Origin: Torymus aiolomorphi
Taxonomy: Eukaryota; Arthropoda; Insecta; Hymenoptera; Torymidae
Assembly: GCA_036365515.1 (NCBI GenBank)
Contig: CM070875.1
Coordinates: 104,574,628 to 104,638,627 of the forward strand
DNA: 64,000 nucleotides
Direction: 5' to 3'
The notes under the pieces were generated by a model. That model did not search any database and was not told the DNA's origin. It saw only the letters and a program-made list of their open reading frames with translations. Below, one piece after another: positions 1 through 14,400 of this stretch. Both the position numbers and the translations under genes were made by a program. Positions within the stretch are counted from its first letter, which is position 1. Every line of letters starts with the position of its first letter.

Positions 1-640
1 CATTCCTACGATATTCCCCTCAATATTCGTAATTAATAGAAGATAATAAAAAAATGTTCCTTTGGAGAATATAATGAATTATGAGTATTTATGACGAAAT
101 TTATTAACTTTTTAATAAATTTAGTCAAAATTTATTAATATTTACATTATATGTATCTTAAGTTTTATTAAAAAACAAATGAATCTTATCGATGACAAAG
201 TAAAGAGATATGTAAGTTATTTACGTATTTGAAATTCCGAACGTTCATAATGAATGAGTCTGAAGTTTGCAATGTTGGAGTGCAACGAAATAAAAAAAAA
301 ATAATTCATTTTACTTCAAGTTTATACTAAATTATATTACTTTTGCGTGTAGATTTAGTGTTCTATAGTATAAAATAACAAAGGTTTAGATAAAATTTCC
401 ATTGCTTAATGACTTAAACAATTGTAAAACATTCTTTCGTTGCATTCCAACGATGCAAACTTCAGACCCATCATAATGAACGAAATATTAATTTATAGTT
501 TCTAATTTTGGTTGGAATTCGTCGAAGTGGTTTTATTGGTGACTGCAAGAATGACAAACAAAGAGATACAGTTATTATCATTTTTTAAATATATTAAGTA
601 GTTAACTTTAGCTAAATCTGAAAATGGCAAAAATCTTTAT
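1..640. other. AT-rich non-coding flank
   Basis: This is AT-rich sequence with no convincing coding frame. Its one recognisable feature is the short inverted-repeat element at 254-471, described separately. The satellite array starts near 640 without a visible target duplication or inverted repeat, so this edge of the array looks truncated. Confidence 0.6.
254..471. mobile_element. 218-bp MITE with 8-bp target duplication
   Basis: The ends are inverted copies of about 37 bp. The left end begins ATGAGTCTGAAGTTTGCA and the right end is TGCAAACTTCAGACCCAT, followed inward by matching GTTGGA/TCCAAC and GCAACGAAA segments. Both sides are flanked by the identical octamer CATAATGA (246-253 and 472-479). 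An 8-bp duplication is the usual size for hAT-like elements, so a non-autonomous hAT-type MITE is the best guess. It encodes nothing. The same terminal sequence recurs at the end of the satellite spacers (8,434, 16,852, 27,065 and 28,931), which links this MITE family to the neighbouring array. Confidence 0.8.
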
Positions 641-3600
641 ATATAATCATCTGTTTGGGGGTTTTCCGGGGAGTCGATTTGGTTCGTAATTTTTTACGAG
701 TACTTTGTGTGCTCATAAAATAATTTCAGCTATAACAAGTTTGGAAATGACAAGCGCCGCTGAGAGAGAATTTTTTTCCGTCACGACCCCTATATAATCG
801 GCTGTTTGGGGGTTTTCCGGGAGTCGATTTGGTTCGTAATTTTTTTATAGGGAGTTCTTATGCCCAAAAAGTAATTCCAGCATTAAAAAGTTTGGAAATG
901 CCAGACACCGAGCAGTGAGAATTTTTTCCGTCACGACCCCTATATATCTGATTATATAATCAGCTGTTTGGGGGTTTTCCGGGGAGTCGATTTGGTTCGT
1001 AATTTTTTACAAGTAGTTTGTGTGCTCATAAAATAATTTCAGCGATAAAAAGTTTGGAAATGCCAAGCGCCGCTGAGAGAGAATTTTTTTTCCGTCACGA
1101 CTCCTATATATCAGATTATATAATTGTCTGTTTGGGGGTTTTCCGGGGAGTCGATTTGGTTCGTAATTTTTTTACGAGTAGTTTGTGTGCTCATAAAATA
1201 ATTCCAGCAATAAAAAGTTTGGAAATGCCAAGCGCCGCTGAGAGAGAATTTTTTTTCAGTCACGACCCCTATATAATAAGCTGTTTGGGGGTTTTCCGGG
1301 GAGTCAATTTGGTTCGTAATTTTTTTATAGCGAGTTCTTATGCTCAAACAGTAATTCCAGCATTAAAAAGTTTGGAAATGCCAGACACCGAGCAGTGAGA
1401 ATTTTTTTCGGTCACGACTCCTATATATCTGATTATATAATCAGCTGTTTGGGGGTTTTCCGGGGAGTCGATTTGGTTCGTAATTTTTTTACAGGGAGTT
1501 TTTATGCTCAAAAAGTAATTCCAGCTTTAAAAAGTTTGGAAATGCCAGACACCGAGCAGTGAGAATTTTTTTGCGTCACGACCCCTATATATCTGATTAT
1601 ATAATCAGCTGTTTGGGGGTTTTCCGGGTAGTCGATTTGGTTCATAATTTTTTACGAGTAGTTTGTGTGTTCATAAAATAATTTCAGCGATAAAAAGTTT
1701 GGAAATGCCAAACGTCGCTGGGAGAGAATTTTTCTTCGGTCACGTCCCCTATATACCTGAATATATAATCAGCTGTTTGGGGGGTTTCCGGGGAGTCGAT
1801 TTGGTTCGTAATTCTTTTACGAGTAGTTTGTGTGCTCATAAAATAATTCCAGCGATAAAAAGTTTGGAAATGCCCAAAGCCGCCGAGTGAGAATTTTTTT
1901 TCCTGCAAATACGCTGTATTATCAACTTTTTGGGCCCGTTTGGAAATGTTCCGGGGAGTTTATTTTCTTCTTAATTTTTTTACATGTAGCTTGTGTTGCT
2001 AGAAAGTAATTTCCACGATAAAAAGTTTGGAAATGCCCAAAGCCGCTGAGGGAGAATTTTTTTTTTCTTACAAACACACTGTGTGTCACCTTTTTGGGCC
2101 CGTTTGGAAATGTTCCGGGGAGTTTATTTTCTTCTTAATTTTTTTACATGTAGCTTGTGCTGCTAGAAAGTAATTTCCACGATAAAAAGTTTGGAAATGC
2201 CCAAAGCCGCCGAGTGAGAATTTTTTTTCCTGCAAATAAGCTGTATTATCAACTTTTTGGGCCCGTTTGGAAATGTTCCGGGGAGTTTATTTTCTTCTTA
2301 ATTTTTTTACATGTAGCTTGTGTTGCTAGAAAGTAATTTCCACGATAAAAAGTTTGGAAATGCCCAAAGCCGCTGAGGGAGAATTTTTTCTTACAAACAC
2401 GCTGTTTGTCACCTTTTGGGCCCGTTTGGAAATGTTCCGGGAATTCATTTTCTTCTTAATTTTTTACATGTAACTTGTGCTGCTAGAAAGTAATGTTCGC
2501 GATAAAAAGTTTGGAAATGCCCAAAGCCGCCGAGTGAGAATTTTTTTTCCTGCAAATACGCTGTATTATCAACTTTTTGGGCCCGTTTGGAAATGTTCCG
2601 GGTAGTTTATTTTCTTCTTAATTTTTTTACATGTAGCTTGTGTTGCTAGAAAGTAATTTCCACGATAAAATGTTTGGAAATGCCCAAAGCCGCTGAGGGA
2701 GAATTTTTTTTTCTTACAAACACGCTGTTTGTCACCTTTTTGGGCACGTTTGGAAATGTTCCGGGGAGTTTATTTTCTTCTTAATTTTTTTACATGTAGC
2801 TTGTGCTGCTAGAAAGTAATGTTCGCGATAAAAAGTTTGGAAATGCCCAAAGCCGCCGAGTGAGAATTTTTTTTCCTGCAAATACGCTGTATTATCAACT
2901 TTTTGGGCCCGTTTGGAAATGTTCCGGGGAGTTTATTTTCTTCTTAATTTTTTTACATGTAGCTTGTGTTGCTAGAAAGTAATTTCCACGATAAAAAGTT
3001 TGGAAATGCCCAAAGCCGCTGAGGGAGAATTTTTTTTTTCTTACAAACACGCTGTTTGTCACGTTTTTGGGCCCGTTTGGAAATGTTCCGGGGAGTTTAT
3101 TTTCTTCTTAATTTTTTTACATGTAGCTTGTGCTGCTAGAAAGTAATGTTCGCGATAAAAAGTTTGGAAATGCCCAAAGCCGCCGAGTGAGAATTTTTTT
3201 TCCTGCAAATACGCTGTATTATCAACTTTTTGGGCCCGTTTGGAAATGTTCCGCCGAGTTTATTTTCTTCTTAATTTTTTTACATGCAGCTTGTGTTGCT
3301 AGAAAGTAATTTCCACGATAAAAAGTTTGGAAATGCCTAAAGCCGCTGCGGGAGAATTTTTTTTTCTTACAAACACGCTGTTTGTCACCTCTTTGGGCCC
3401 GTTTGGAAATGTTCCGGGGAGTTTATTTTCTTCTTAATTTTTTTACATGTAGCTTGTGCTGCTAGAAAGTAATGTTCGCGATAAAAAGTTTGGAAATACC
3501 CAAAGCCGCTGAGTGAGAATTTTTTTTCCTGCAAATACGCTGTATTATCAAATTTTGGGCCCGTTTGGAAATGTTCCGGGGAGTTTATTTTCTTCTTAAT

Positions 3601-6600
3601 TTTTTTACATGTAGCTTGTGTTGCTAGAAAGTAATTTCCACGATAAAAATTTTGGAAATGCCTAAAGCCGCTGAGGGAGAATTTTTTTTTCTTACAAACA
3701 CGCTGTTTGTCACCTCTTTGGGCCCGTTTGGAAATGTTCCGGGGAGTTTATTTTCTTCATAATTTTTTTACATGTAGCTTGTGCTGCTAGAAAGTAATGT
3801 TCGCGATAAAAAGTTTGGAAATGCCCAAAGCCGCCGAGTGAGAATTTTTTTTCCTGCAAATACGCTGTATTATCAACTTTTTAGGCCCGTTTGGAAATGT
3901 TCCGGGGAGTTTATTTTCTTCTTAATTTTTTTACATGTAGCTAGTGTTGCTAGAAAGTAATTTCCACGATAAAAAGTTTGGAAATGCCCAAAGCCGCTGA
4001 GGGAGAATTTTTTTTTTCTTACAAACACGCTGTTTGTCACCTTTTTGGGCCCGTTTGGAAATGTTCCGGGGAGTTTATTTTCTTCTTAATTTTTTTACAT
4101 GTAGCTTGTGCTGCTAGAAAGTAATGTTCGCGATAAAAAGTTTGGAAATGCCCAAAGCCGCCGAGTGAGAATTTTTTTTCCTGCATATACGCTGTATTAT
4201 CAACTTTTTGGGCCCGTTTGGAAATGTTCCGGGGAGTTTATTTTCTTCTTAATATTTTTACATGTAGCTTGTGTTGCTAGAAAGTAATTTCCACGATAAA
4301 AAGTTTGGAAATGCCCAAAGCCGCTGAGGGAGAATTTTTTTTTCTTACAAACACGCTGTTTGTCACCTTTTTGGGCCCGTTTGGAAATGTTCCGGGGAGT
4401 TTATTTTCTTCTTAATTTTTTTACATGTAGCTTGTGTTGCTAGAAAGTAATTTCCACGATAAAAATTTTGGAAATGCCTAAAGCCGCTGAGGGAGAATTT
4501 TTTTTTCTTACAAACACGCTGTTTGTCACCTCTTTGGGCCCGTTTGGAAATGTTCCGGGGAGTTTATTTTCTTCTTAATTTTTTTACATGTAGCTTGTGC
4601 TGCTAGAAAGTAATGTTCACGATAAAAAGTTTGGAAATGCCCAAAGCCGCCGAGTGAGAATTTTTTTTCCTGCAAATACGCTGTATTATCAACTTTTTGG
4701 GCCCGTTTGGAAATGTTCCGGGGAGTTTATTTTCTTCTTAATTTTTTTACATGTAGCTTGTGTTGCTAGAAAGTAATTTCCACGATAAAAAGTTTGGAAA
4801 TGCCCAAAGCCGCTGAGGGAGAATTTTTTTTTTCTTACAAACACGCTGTTTGTCACCTTTTTGTACCCGTTTGGAAATGTTCCGGGGAGTTTATTTTCTT
4901 CTTAATTTTTTTACATATAGCTTGTGCTGCTAGAAAGTAATGTTCGCGATAAAAAGTTTGGAACTGCCCCAAGCCGCCGAGTGAGAATTTTTTTCCTGCA
5001 AATACGCTGTATTATCAACTTTTTGGGCCCGTTTGGAAATGTTCCGGGAGTTTATTTTCTTCTTAATTTTTTACATGTAGCTTGTGCTGCTAGAAAGTAA
5101 TGTTCGCGATAAAAAGTTTGGATATGCCCAAAGCCGCCGAGTGAGAATTTTTTTCCTGCAAATACGCTGTATTATCAACTTTTTGGGCCCGTTTGGAAAT
5201 GTTCCGGGAGTTTATTTTCTTCTTAATTTTTTTACATGTAGCTTGTGTTGCTAGAAAATAATTTTTACGATAAAAAGTTTGGAAATGCCTAAAGCCGTTG
5301 AGGGAGAACTTTTTTTTCTTACGAACACGCTGTTTGTCACCTCTTTGGGCCCGTTTGGAAATGTTCCGGTGAGTTTATTTTCTTCTTAATTTTTTTACAT
5401 GTAGCTTGTGCTGCTAGAAAGTAATGTTCGCGATAAAAAGTTTGGAAATGCCCAAAGCCGCCGAGTAAAAATTTTTTTCCTGCAAATACGCTGTATTATC
5501 AACTTTTTGGGCCCGTTTGGAAATGTTCCGGGAGTTTATTTTCTTCTTAACTTTCTTACATGTAGCTTGTGTTGCTAGAAAGTAATTTCCACGATAAAAA
5601 GTTTGGAAATGCCCAAAGCCGCTGAGGGAGAATTTTTTTTCTTACAAACACGCTGTTTGTCACCTTTTGGGCCCGTTTGGAAATGTTCCGGGAGTTTATT
5701 TTCTTCTTAATTTTTTTACATGTAGCTTGTGTTGCTAGAAAGTAATTTCCACGATAAAAAGTTTGGAAATGCCTAAAGCCGCTGAGGGAGAATTTTTTTT
5801 TCTTACAAACACGCTGTTTGTCACCGCTTTGGGCCCGTTTGGAAATGTTCCGGGGAGTTTATTTTCTTCTTAATTTTTTTACATGTAGCTTGTGCTGCTA
5901 GAAAGTAATGTCCGCGATAAAAAGTTTGGAAATGCCCAAAGCCGCCGAGTGAGAATTTTTTTTCCTGCAAATACGCTGTATTATCAACTTTTTGGGCCCG
6001 TTTGGAAATGTTCCGGGGAGTTTATTTTCTTCTTAATTTTTTTACATGTAGCTTGTGTTGCTAGAAAGTAATTTCCACGATAAAAAGTTTGGAAATGCCT
6101 AAAGCCGCTGAGGGAGAATTTTTTTTCTTACAAACACGCTGTTTGTCACCTCTTTGGGCCCGTTTGGAAATGTTCCGGTGAGTTTATTTTCTTCTTAATT
6201 TTTTAGATGTAGCTTGTGCTGCTAGAAAGTAATGTTCGCGATAAAAAGTTTGGAAATGCCCAAAGCCGCCGAGTGAGAATTTTTTTCCTGCAAATACGCT
6301 GTATTATCAACTTTTTGGGCCCGTTTGGAAATGTTCCGGGAGTTTATTTTCTTCTTAATTTTTTTACATGTAGCTTGTGTTACTAGAAAGTAATTTCCAC
6401 GATAAAAAGTTTGGAAATGCCCAAAGCCGCTGAGGGAGAATTTTTTTTTTCTTACAAACACGCTGTTTGTTACTTTTTGGGCCCGTTTGGAAATGTTCCG
6501 GGTAGTTTATTTTCTTCTTAATTTTTTTACATGTAGCTTGTGTTGCTAGAAAGTAATTTCCACGATAAAAAGTTTGGAAATGCCCAAAGCCGCTGAGGGA

Positions 6601-8434
6601 GAATTTTTTTTTTCTTACAAACACGCTGTTTGTCACCTATTTGGGCCCGTTTGGAAATGTTCCGGGGAGTTTATTTTCTTCTTAATTTTTTTACATGTAG
6701 CTTGTGCTGCTAGAAAGTAATGTTCGCGATAAAAAGTTTGGAAATGCCCAAAGCCGCCGAGTGAGAATTTTTTTTCCTGCAAATACGCTGTATTATCAAC
6801 TTTTTGGGCCCGTTTGGAAATGTTCCGGGGAGTTTATTTTCTTCTTAATATTTTTACATGTAGCTTGTGTTGCTAGAAAGTAATTTCCACGATAAAAAGT
6901 TTGGAAATGCCCAAAGCCGATGAGGGAGAATTTTTTTTTCTTACAAACACGCTGTTTGTCACCTTTTTGGGCCCGATTGGAAATGTTCCGGGGAGTTTAT
7001 TTTCTTCTTAATTTTTTTACATGTAGCTTGTGCTGCTAGAAAGTAATGTTCGCGATAAAAAGTTTGGAAATGCCCAAAGCCGCCGAGTGAGAATTTTTTT
7101 TTCTGCAAATACGCTGTATTATCAACTTTTTGGGCCCGTTTGGAAATGTTCCGGGGAGTTTATTTTCTTCTTAATTTTTTTACATGTAGCTTGTGTTGCT
7201 AGAAAATAATTTCTACGATAAAAAGTTTGGAAATGCCTAAAGCCGTTGAGGGAGAACTTTTTTTTCTTACGAACACGCTGTTTGTCACCTCTTTGGGCCC
7301 GTTTGGAAATGTTCCGGTGAGTTTATTTTCTTCTTAATTTTTTTACATGTAGCTTGTGCTGCTAGAAAGTAATGTTCGCGATAAAAAGTTTGGAAATGCC
7401 CAAAGCCGCCGAGTGAGAATTTTTTTTCCTGCAAATACGCTGTATTATCAACTTTTTGGGCCCGTTTGGAAATGTTCCGGGGAGTTTATTTTCTTCTTAA
7501 TTTTTTTACATGTAGCTTGTGTTGCTAGAAAGTAATTTCCACGATAAAAAGTTTGGAAATGCCCAAAGCCGCTGAGGGAGAATTTTTTTTTTCTTACAAA
7601 CACGCTGTTTGTCACCTTTTTGGGCCCGTTTGGAAATGTTCCGGGTAGTTTATTTTCTTCTTAATTTTTTTACATGTAGCTTGTGCTGCTAGAAAGTAAT
7701 GTTCGCGATAAAAAGTTTGGAAATGCCCAAAGCCGCCGAGTGAGAATTTTTTTTCCTGCAAATACGCTGTATTATCAACTTTTTGGGCCCGTTTGGAAAT
7801 GTTCCGGGGAGTTTATTTTCTTCTTAATTTTTTTACATGTAGCTTGTGTTGCTAGAAAGTAATTTCCACGATAAAAAGTTTGGAAATGCCCAAAGCCGCT
7901 GAGGGAGAATTTTTTTTTCTTACAAACACGCTGTTTGTCACCTTTTTGGGCCCGTTTGGAAATGTTCCGGGGAATTTATTTTCTTCTTAATTTTTTTACA
8001 TGTAACTTGTGCTGCTAGAAAGTAATGTTCGCGATAAAAAGTTTGGAAAATCTCAAAGCCGCCGAGGGAGAATTTTTTTTTATTGCATTTTTACATCTAC
8101 CCTGTATAATCACCCGTTTGGGGTGGTTTTGGGGGTGGGTATAATTTGATATCGGTTTATATCAATTATTTTTGATGAATTCTTGTGTTATTTACAATAT
8201 CTGGTGTCATTCTCCCTGAGAAATTTGATTTTAGAAAAATGGAATTTTCGTTCTCTTAGGTTGTCTTACGAATTCCGTGTTAGGGGTGGGGGGTAGTTTG
8301 GAATTGATTTATTTTGATCAATTTTCATGTATTCTTCCATTATTTGCAGTATATTATGCTATTCATGTGGAAAAAAGGTGTTTTTCGAAAATCTAATTTT
8401 CGTTGGATCGCAACGTTGCAAACTTTAAACCCAT
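640..8434. repeat. super-repeat copy 1 (A block, B block, spacer)
   Basis: Family A monomers run to about 1,901, alternating family B dimers from about 1,902 to 8,080, and the spacer from 8,081 to 8,434. The first A monomer at 640 matches the one near 8,750 in copy 2 (both carry the ATAACAAGTTTGGAAATGACAAGC variant). Copy 1 therefore lacks the first two or so A monomers of a full unit and is truncated on its left. Confidence 0.85.
8081..8434. repeat. satellite spacer, copy 1
   Basis: This 354-bp segment is unlike the monomers. It starts TATTGCATTTTTACATC, contains TATCGGTTTATATCAATT and GTTAGGGGTGGGGGG, and ends GCAACGTTGCAAACTTTAAACCCAT, which resembles the terminus of the MITE at 254-471. 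Near-identical copies lie at 16,500-16,852 and 26,713-27,065, with a partial copy at 28,750-28,931. It marks the higher-order unit boundary. Confidence 0.85.
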
Positions 8435-11400
8435 GGGGGTTTTCCGGGGAGTCAATTTGGTTCGTAATTTTTTTATAGCGAGTTCTTATGCTCAAACAGT
8501 AATTCCAGCATTAAAAAGTTTGGAAATGCCAGACACCGAGCAGTGAGAATTTTTTTTCCGTCACGACCCCTATATATCTGATTATATAATCAGCTGTTTG
8601 GGGGTTTTCAGAGGAGTCGATTTGGTTCGTAATTTTTTTACAGGGAGTTTTTATGCTCAAAAAGTAATTCCAGCTTTAAAAAGTTTGGAAATGCCAGACA
8701 CCGAGCAGTGAGAATTTTTTTTGCGTCACGACCCCTATATATCTGATTATATAATCATCTGTTTGGGGGTTTTCCGGGGAGTCGATTTGGTTCGTAATTT
8801 TTTTACGAGTACTTTGTGTGCTCATAAAATAATTTCAGCTATAACAAGTTTGGAAATGACAAGCGCCGCTGAGAGAGAATTTTTTTTCCGTCACGACCCC
8901 TATATAATCGGCTGTTTGGGGGTTTTCCGGGGAGTCGATTTGGTTCGTAATTTTTTATAGAGAGTTCTTATGCCCAAAAAGTAATTCCAGCATTAAAAAG
9001 TTTGGAAATGCCAGACACCGAGCAGTGAGAATTTTTTTCCGTCACGACCCCTATATATCTGATTATATAATCAGCTGTTTGGGGGTTTTCCGGGGAGTCG
9101 ATTTGGTTCGTAATTTTTTACGAGTAGTTTGTGTGCTCATAAAATAATTTCAGCGATAAAAAGTTTGGAAATGCCAAGCGCCGCTGAGAGAAATTTTTTT
9201 CCGTCACGACTCCTATATATCAGATTATATAATTGTCTGTTTGGGGGTTTTCCGGGAGTCGATTTGGTTCGTAATTTTTTACGAGTAGTTTGTGTGCTCA
9301 TAAAATAATTCCAGCAATAAAAAGTTTGGAAATGCCAAGCGCCGCTGAGAGAAATTTTTTTCAGTCACGACCCCTATATAATAAGCTGTTTGGAGGTTTT
9401 CCGGGGAGTCAATTTGGTTCGTAATTTTTTTATAGCGAGTTCTTATGCTCAAACAGTAATTCCAGCATTAAAAAGTTTGGAAATGCCAGACACCGAGCAG
9501 TGAGAATTTTTTTCCGTCACGACTCCTATATATCTGATTATATAATCAGCTGTTTGGGGTTTTCCGGGGAGTCGATTTGGTTCGTAATTTTTTACAGGGA
9601 GTTTTTATGCTCAAAAAGTAATTCCAGCTTTAAAAAGTTTGGAAATGCCAGACACCGAGCAGTGAGAATTTTTTTGCGTCACGACCCTATATATCTGATT
9701 ATATAATCAGCTGTTTGGGGTTTTCCGGGTAGTCGATTTGGTTCATAATTTTTTACGAGTAGTTTGTGTGTTCATAAAATAATTTCAGCGATAAAAAGTT
9801 TGGAAATGCCAAACGTCGCTGGGAGAGAATTTTTCTTCGGTCACGTCCCCTATATACCCGAATATATAATCAGCTGTTTGGGGGGTTTCCGGGGAGTCGA
9901 TTTGGTTCGTAATTCTTTTACGAGTAGTTTGTGTGCTCATAAAATAATTCCAGCGATAAAAAGTTTGGAAATGCCCAAAGCCGCCGAGTGAGAATATTTT
10001 TTCCTGCAAATACGCTGTATTATCAACTTTTTGGGCCCGTTTGGAAATGTTCCGGGGAGTTTATTTTCTTCTTAATTTTTTTACATGTAGCTTGTGTTGC
10101 TAGAAAGTAATTTCCACGATAAAAAGTTTGGAAATGCCCAAAGCCGCTGAGGGAGAATTTTTTTTTCTTACAAACACACTGTGTGTCACCTTTTTGGGCC
10201 CGTTTGGAAATGTTCGGGGGAGTTTATTTTCTTCTTAATTTTTTTACATGTAGCTTGTGCTGCTAGAAAGTAATGTTCGCGATAAAAAGTTTGGAAATGC
10301 CCAAAGCCGCCGAGTGAGAATTTTTTTTCCTGCAAATAAGCTGTATTGTCAACTTTTTGGGCCCGTTTGGAAATGTTCCGGGGAGTTTATTTTCTTTTTA
10401 ATTTTTTTACATGTAGCTTGTGTTGCTAGAAAGTAATTTCCACGATAAAAAGTTTGGAAATGCCCAAAGCCGCTGAGGGAGAATTTTTTTCTTCTTACAA
10501 ACACGCTGTTTGTCACCTTTTTGGGCCCGTTTGGAAATGTTCCGGGGAATTCATTTTCTTCTTAATTTTTTTACATGTAACTTGTGCTGCTAGAAAGTAA
10601 TGTTCGCGATAAAAAGTTTGGAAATGCCCAAAGCCGCCGAGTGAGAATTTTTTTTCCTGCAAATACGCTGTATTATCAACTTTTTGGGCCCGTTTGGAAA
10701 TGTTCCGGGTAGTTTATTTTCTTCTTAATTTTTTTACATGTAGCTTGTGTTGCTAGAAAGTAATTTCCACGATAAAATGTTTGGAAATGCCCAAAGCCGC
10801 TGAGGGAGAATTTTTTTTTCTTACAAACACGCTGTTTGTCACCTTTTTGGGCACGTTTGGAAATGTTCCGGGGAGTTTATTTTCTTCTTAATTTTTTTAC
10901 ATGTAGCTTGTGCTGCTAGAAAGTAATGTTCGCGATAAAAAGTTTGGAAATGCCCAAAGCCGCCGAGTGAGAATTTTTTTTCCTGCAAATACGCTGTATT
11001 ATCAACTTTTTGGGCCCGTTTGGAAATGTTCCGGGGAGTTTATTTTCTTCTTAATTTTTTACATGTAGCTTGTGTTGCTAGAAAGTAATTTCCACGATAA
11101 AAAGTTTGGAAATGCCCAAAGCCGCTGAGGGAGAATTTTTTTTTTCTTACAAACACGCTGTTTGTCACGTTTTTGGGCCCGTTTGGAAATGTTCCGGGGA
11201 GTTTATTTTCTTCTTAATTTTTTTACATGTAGCTTGTGCTGCTAGAAAGTAATGTTCGCGATAAAAAGTTTGGAAATGCCCAAAGCCGCCGAGTGAGAAT
11301 TTTTTTCCTGCAAATACGCTGTATTATCAACTTTTTGGGCCCGTTTGGAAATGTTCCGGGAGTTTATTTTCTTCTTAATTTTTTTACATGCAGCTTGTGT

Positions 11401-14400
11401 TGCTAGAAAGTAATTTCCACGATAAAAAGTTTGGAAATGCCTAAAGCCGCTGCGGGAGAATTTTTTTTTCTTACAAACACGCTGTTTGTCACCTCTTTGG
11501 GCCCGTTTGGAAATGTTCCGGGGAGTTTATTTTCTTCTTAATTTTTTTACATGTAGCTTGTGCTGCTAGAAAGTAATGTTCGCGATAAAAAGTTTGGAAA
11601 TACCCAAAGCCGCTGAGTGAGAATTTTTTTTCCTGCAAATACGCTGTATTATCAAATTTTGGGCCCGTTTGGAAATGTTCCGGGGAGTTTATTTTCTTCT
11701 TAATTTTTTTACATGTAGCTTGTGTTGCTAGAAAGTAATTTCCACGATAAAAATTTTGGAAATACCTAAAGCCGCTGAGGGAGAATTTTTTTTTCTTACA
11801 TACACGCTGTTTGTCACCTCTTTGGGCCCGTTTGGAAATGTTCCGGGGAGTTTATTTTCTTCATAATTTTTTTACATGTAGCTTGTGCTGCTAGAAAGTA
11901 ATGTTCGCGATAAAAAGTTTGGAAATGCCCAAAGCCGCCGAGTGAGAATTTTTTTTCCTGCAAATACGCTGTATTATCAACTTTTTGGGCCCGTTTGGAA
12001 ATGTTCCGGGGAGTTTATTTTCTTCTTAATTTTTTTACATGTAGCTCGTGTTGCTAGAAAGTAATTTCCACGATAAAAAGTTTGGAAATGCCCAAAGCCG
12101 CTGAGGGAGAATTTTTTTTTTTTACAAACACGCTGTTTGTCACCTTTTTGGGCCCGTTTGGAAATGTTCCGGGGAGTTTATTTTCTTCTTAATTTTTTTA
12201 CATGTAGCTTGTGCTGCTAGAAAGTAATGTTCGCGATAAAAAGTTTGGAAATGCCCAAAGCCGCCGAGTGAGAATTTTTTTTCCTGCATATACGCTGTAT
12301 TATCAACTTTTTGGGCCCGTTTGGAAATGTTCCGGGGAGTTTATTTTCTTCTTAATATTTTTACATGTAGCTTGTGTTGCTAGAAAGTAATTTCCACGAT
12401 AAAAAGTTTGGAAATGCCCAAAGCCGCTGAGGGAGAATTTTTTTTCTTACAAACAGGCTGTTTGTCACCTTTTTGGGCCCGTTTGGAAATGTTCCGGGAG
12501 TTTATTTTCTTCTTAATTTTTTTACATGTAGCTTGTGTTGCTAGAAAGTAATTTCCACGATAAAAATTTTGGAAATGCCTAAAGCCGCTGAGGGAGAATT
12601 TTTTTTCTTACAAACACGCTGTTTGTCACCTCTTTGGGCCCGTTTGGAAATGTTCCGGGGAGTTTATTTTCTTCTTAATTTTTTTACATGTAGCTTGTGC
12701 TGCTAGAAAGTAATGTTCGCGATAAAAAGTTTGGAAATGCCCAAAGCCGCCGAGTGAGAATTTTTTTCCCTCAAATACGCTGTATTATCAACTTTTTGGG
12801 CCCGTTTGGAAATGTTCCGGGGAGTTTATTTTCTTCTTAATTTTTTTACATGTAGCTTGTGTTGCTAGAAAGTAATTTCCACGATAAAAATTTTGGAAAT
12901 GCCTAAAGCCGCTGAGGGAGAATTTTTTTTCTTACAAACACGCTGTTTGTCACCTCTTTGGGCCCGTTTGGAAATGTTCCGGGGAGTTTATTTTCTTCTT
13001 AATTTTTTTACATGTAGCTTGTGCTGCTAGAAAGTAATGTTCGCGATAAAAAGTTTGGAAATGCCCAAAGCCGCCGAGTGAGAATTTTTTTCCTGCAAAT
13101 ACGCTGTATTATCAACTTTTTGGGCCCGTTTGGAAATGTTCCGGGGAGTTTATTTTCTTCTTAATTTTTTTACATGTAGCTTGTGTTGCTAGAAAGTAAT
13201 TTCCACGATAAAAAGTTTGGAAATGCCCAAAGCCGCTGAGGGAGAATTTTTTTTTTCTTACAAACACGCTGTTTGTCACCTTTTTGTACCCGTTTGGAAA
13301 TGTTCCGGGGAGTTTATTTTCTTCTTAATTTTTTTACATATAGCTTGTGCTGCTAGAAAGTAATGTTCGCGATAAAAAGTTTGGAACTGCCCCAAGCCGC
13401 CGAGTGAGAATTTTTTTTCCTGCAAATACGCTGTATTATCAACTTTTTGGGCCCGTTTGGAAATGTTCCGGGGAGTTTATTTTCTTCTTAATTTTTTTAC
13501 ATGTAGCTTGTGCTGCTAGAAAGTAATGTTCGCGATAAAAAGTTTGGATATGCCCAAAGCCGCCGAGTGAGAATTTTTTTTCCTGCAAATACGCTGTATT
13601 ATCAACTTTTTGGGCCCGTTTGGAAATGTTCCGGGGAGTTTATTTTCTTCTTAATTTTTTTACATGTAGCTTGTGTTGCTAGAAAATAATTTCTACGATA
13701 AAAAGTTTGGAAATGCCTAAAGCCGTTGAGGGAGAACTTTTTTTTCTTACGAACACGCTGTTTGTCACCTCTTTGGGCCCGTTTGGAAATGTTCCGGTGA
13801 GTTTATTTTCTTCTTAATTTTTTTACATGTAGCTTGTGCTGCTAGAAAGTAATGTTCGCGATAAAAAGTTTGGAAATGCCCAAAGCCGCCGAGTAAAAAT
13901 TTTTTTTACTGCAAATACGCTGTATTATCAACTTTTTGGGCCCGTTTGGAAATGTTCCGGGGAGTTTATTTTCTTCTTAACTTTCTTACATGTAGCTTGT
14001 GTTGCTAGAAAGTAATTTCCACGATAAAAAGTTTGGAAATGCCCAAAGCCGCTGAGGGAGAATTTTTTTTTCTTACAAACACGCTGTTTGTCACCTTTTT
14101 GGGCCCGTTTGGAAATGTTCCGGGGAGTTTATTTTCTTCTTAATTTTTTTACATGTAGCTTGTGTTGCTAGAAAGTAATTTCCACGATAAAAAGTTTGGA
14201 AATGCCTAAAGCCGCTGAGGGAGAATTTTTTTTTCTTACAAACACGCTGTTTGTCACCGCTTTGAGCCCGTTTGGAAATGTTCCGGGGAGTTTATTTTCT
14301 TCTTAATTTTTTTACATGTAGCTTGTGCTGCTAGAAAGTAATGTCCGCGATAAAAAGTTTGGAAATGCCCAAAGCCGCCGAGTGAGAATTTTTTTTCCTG

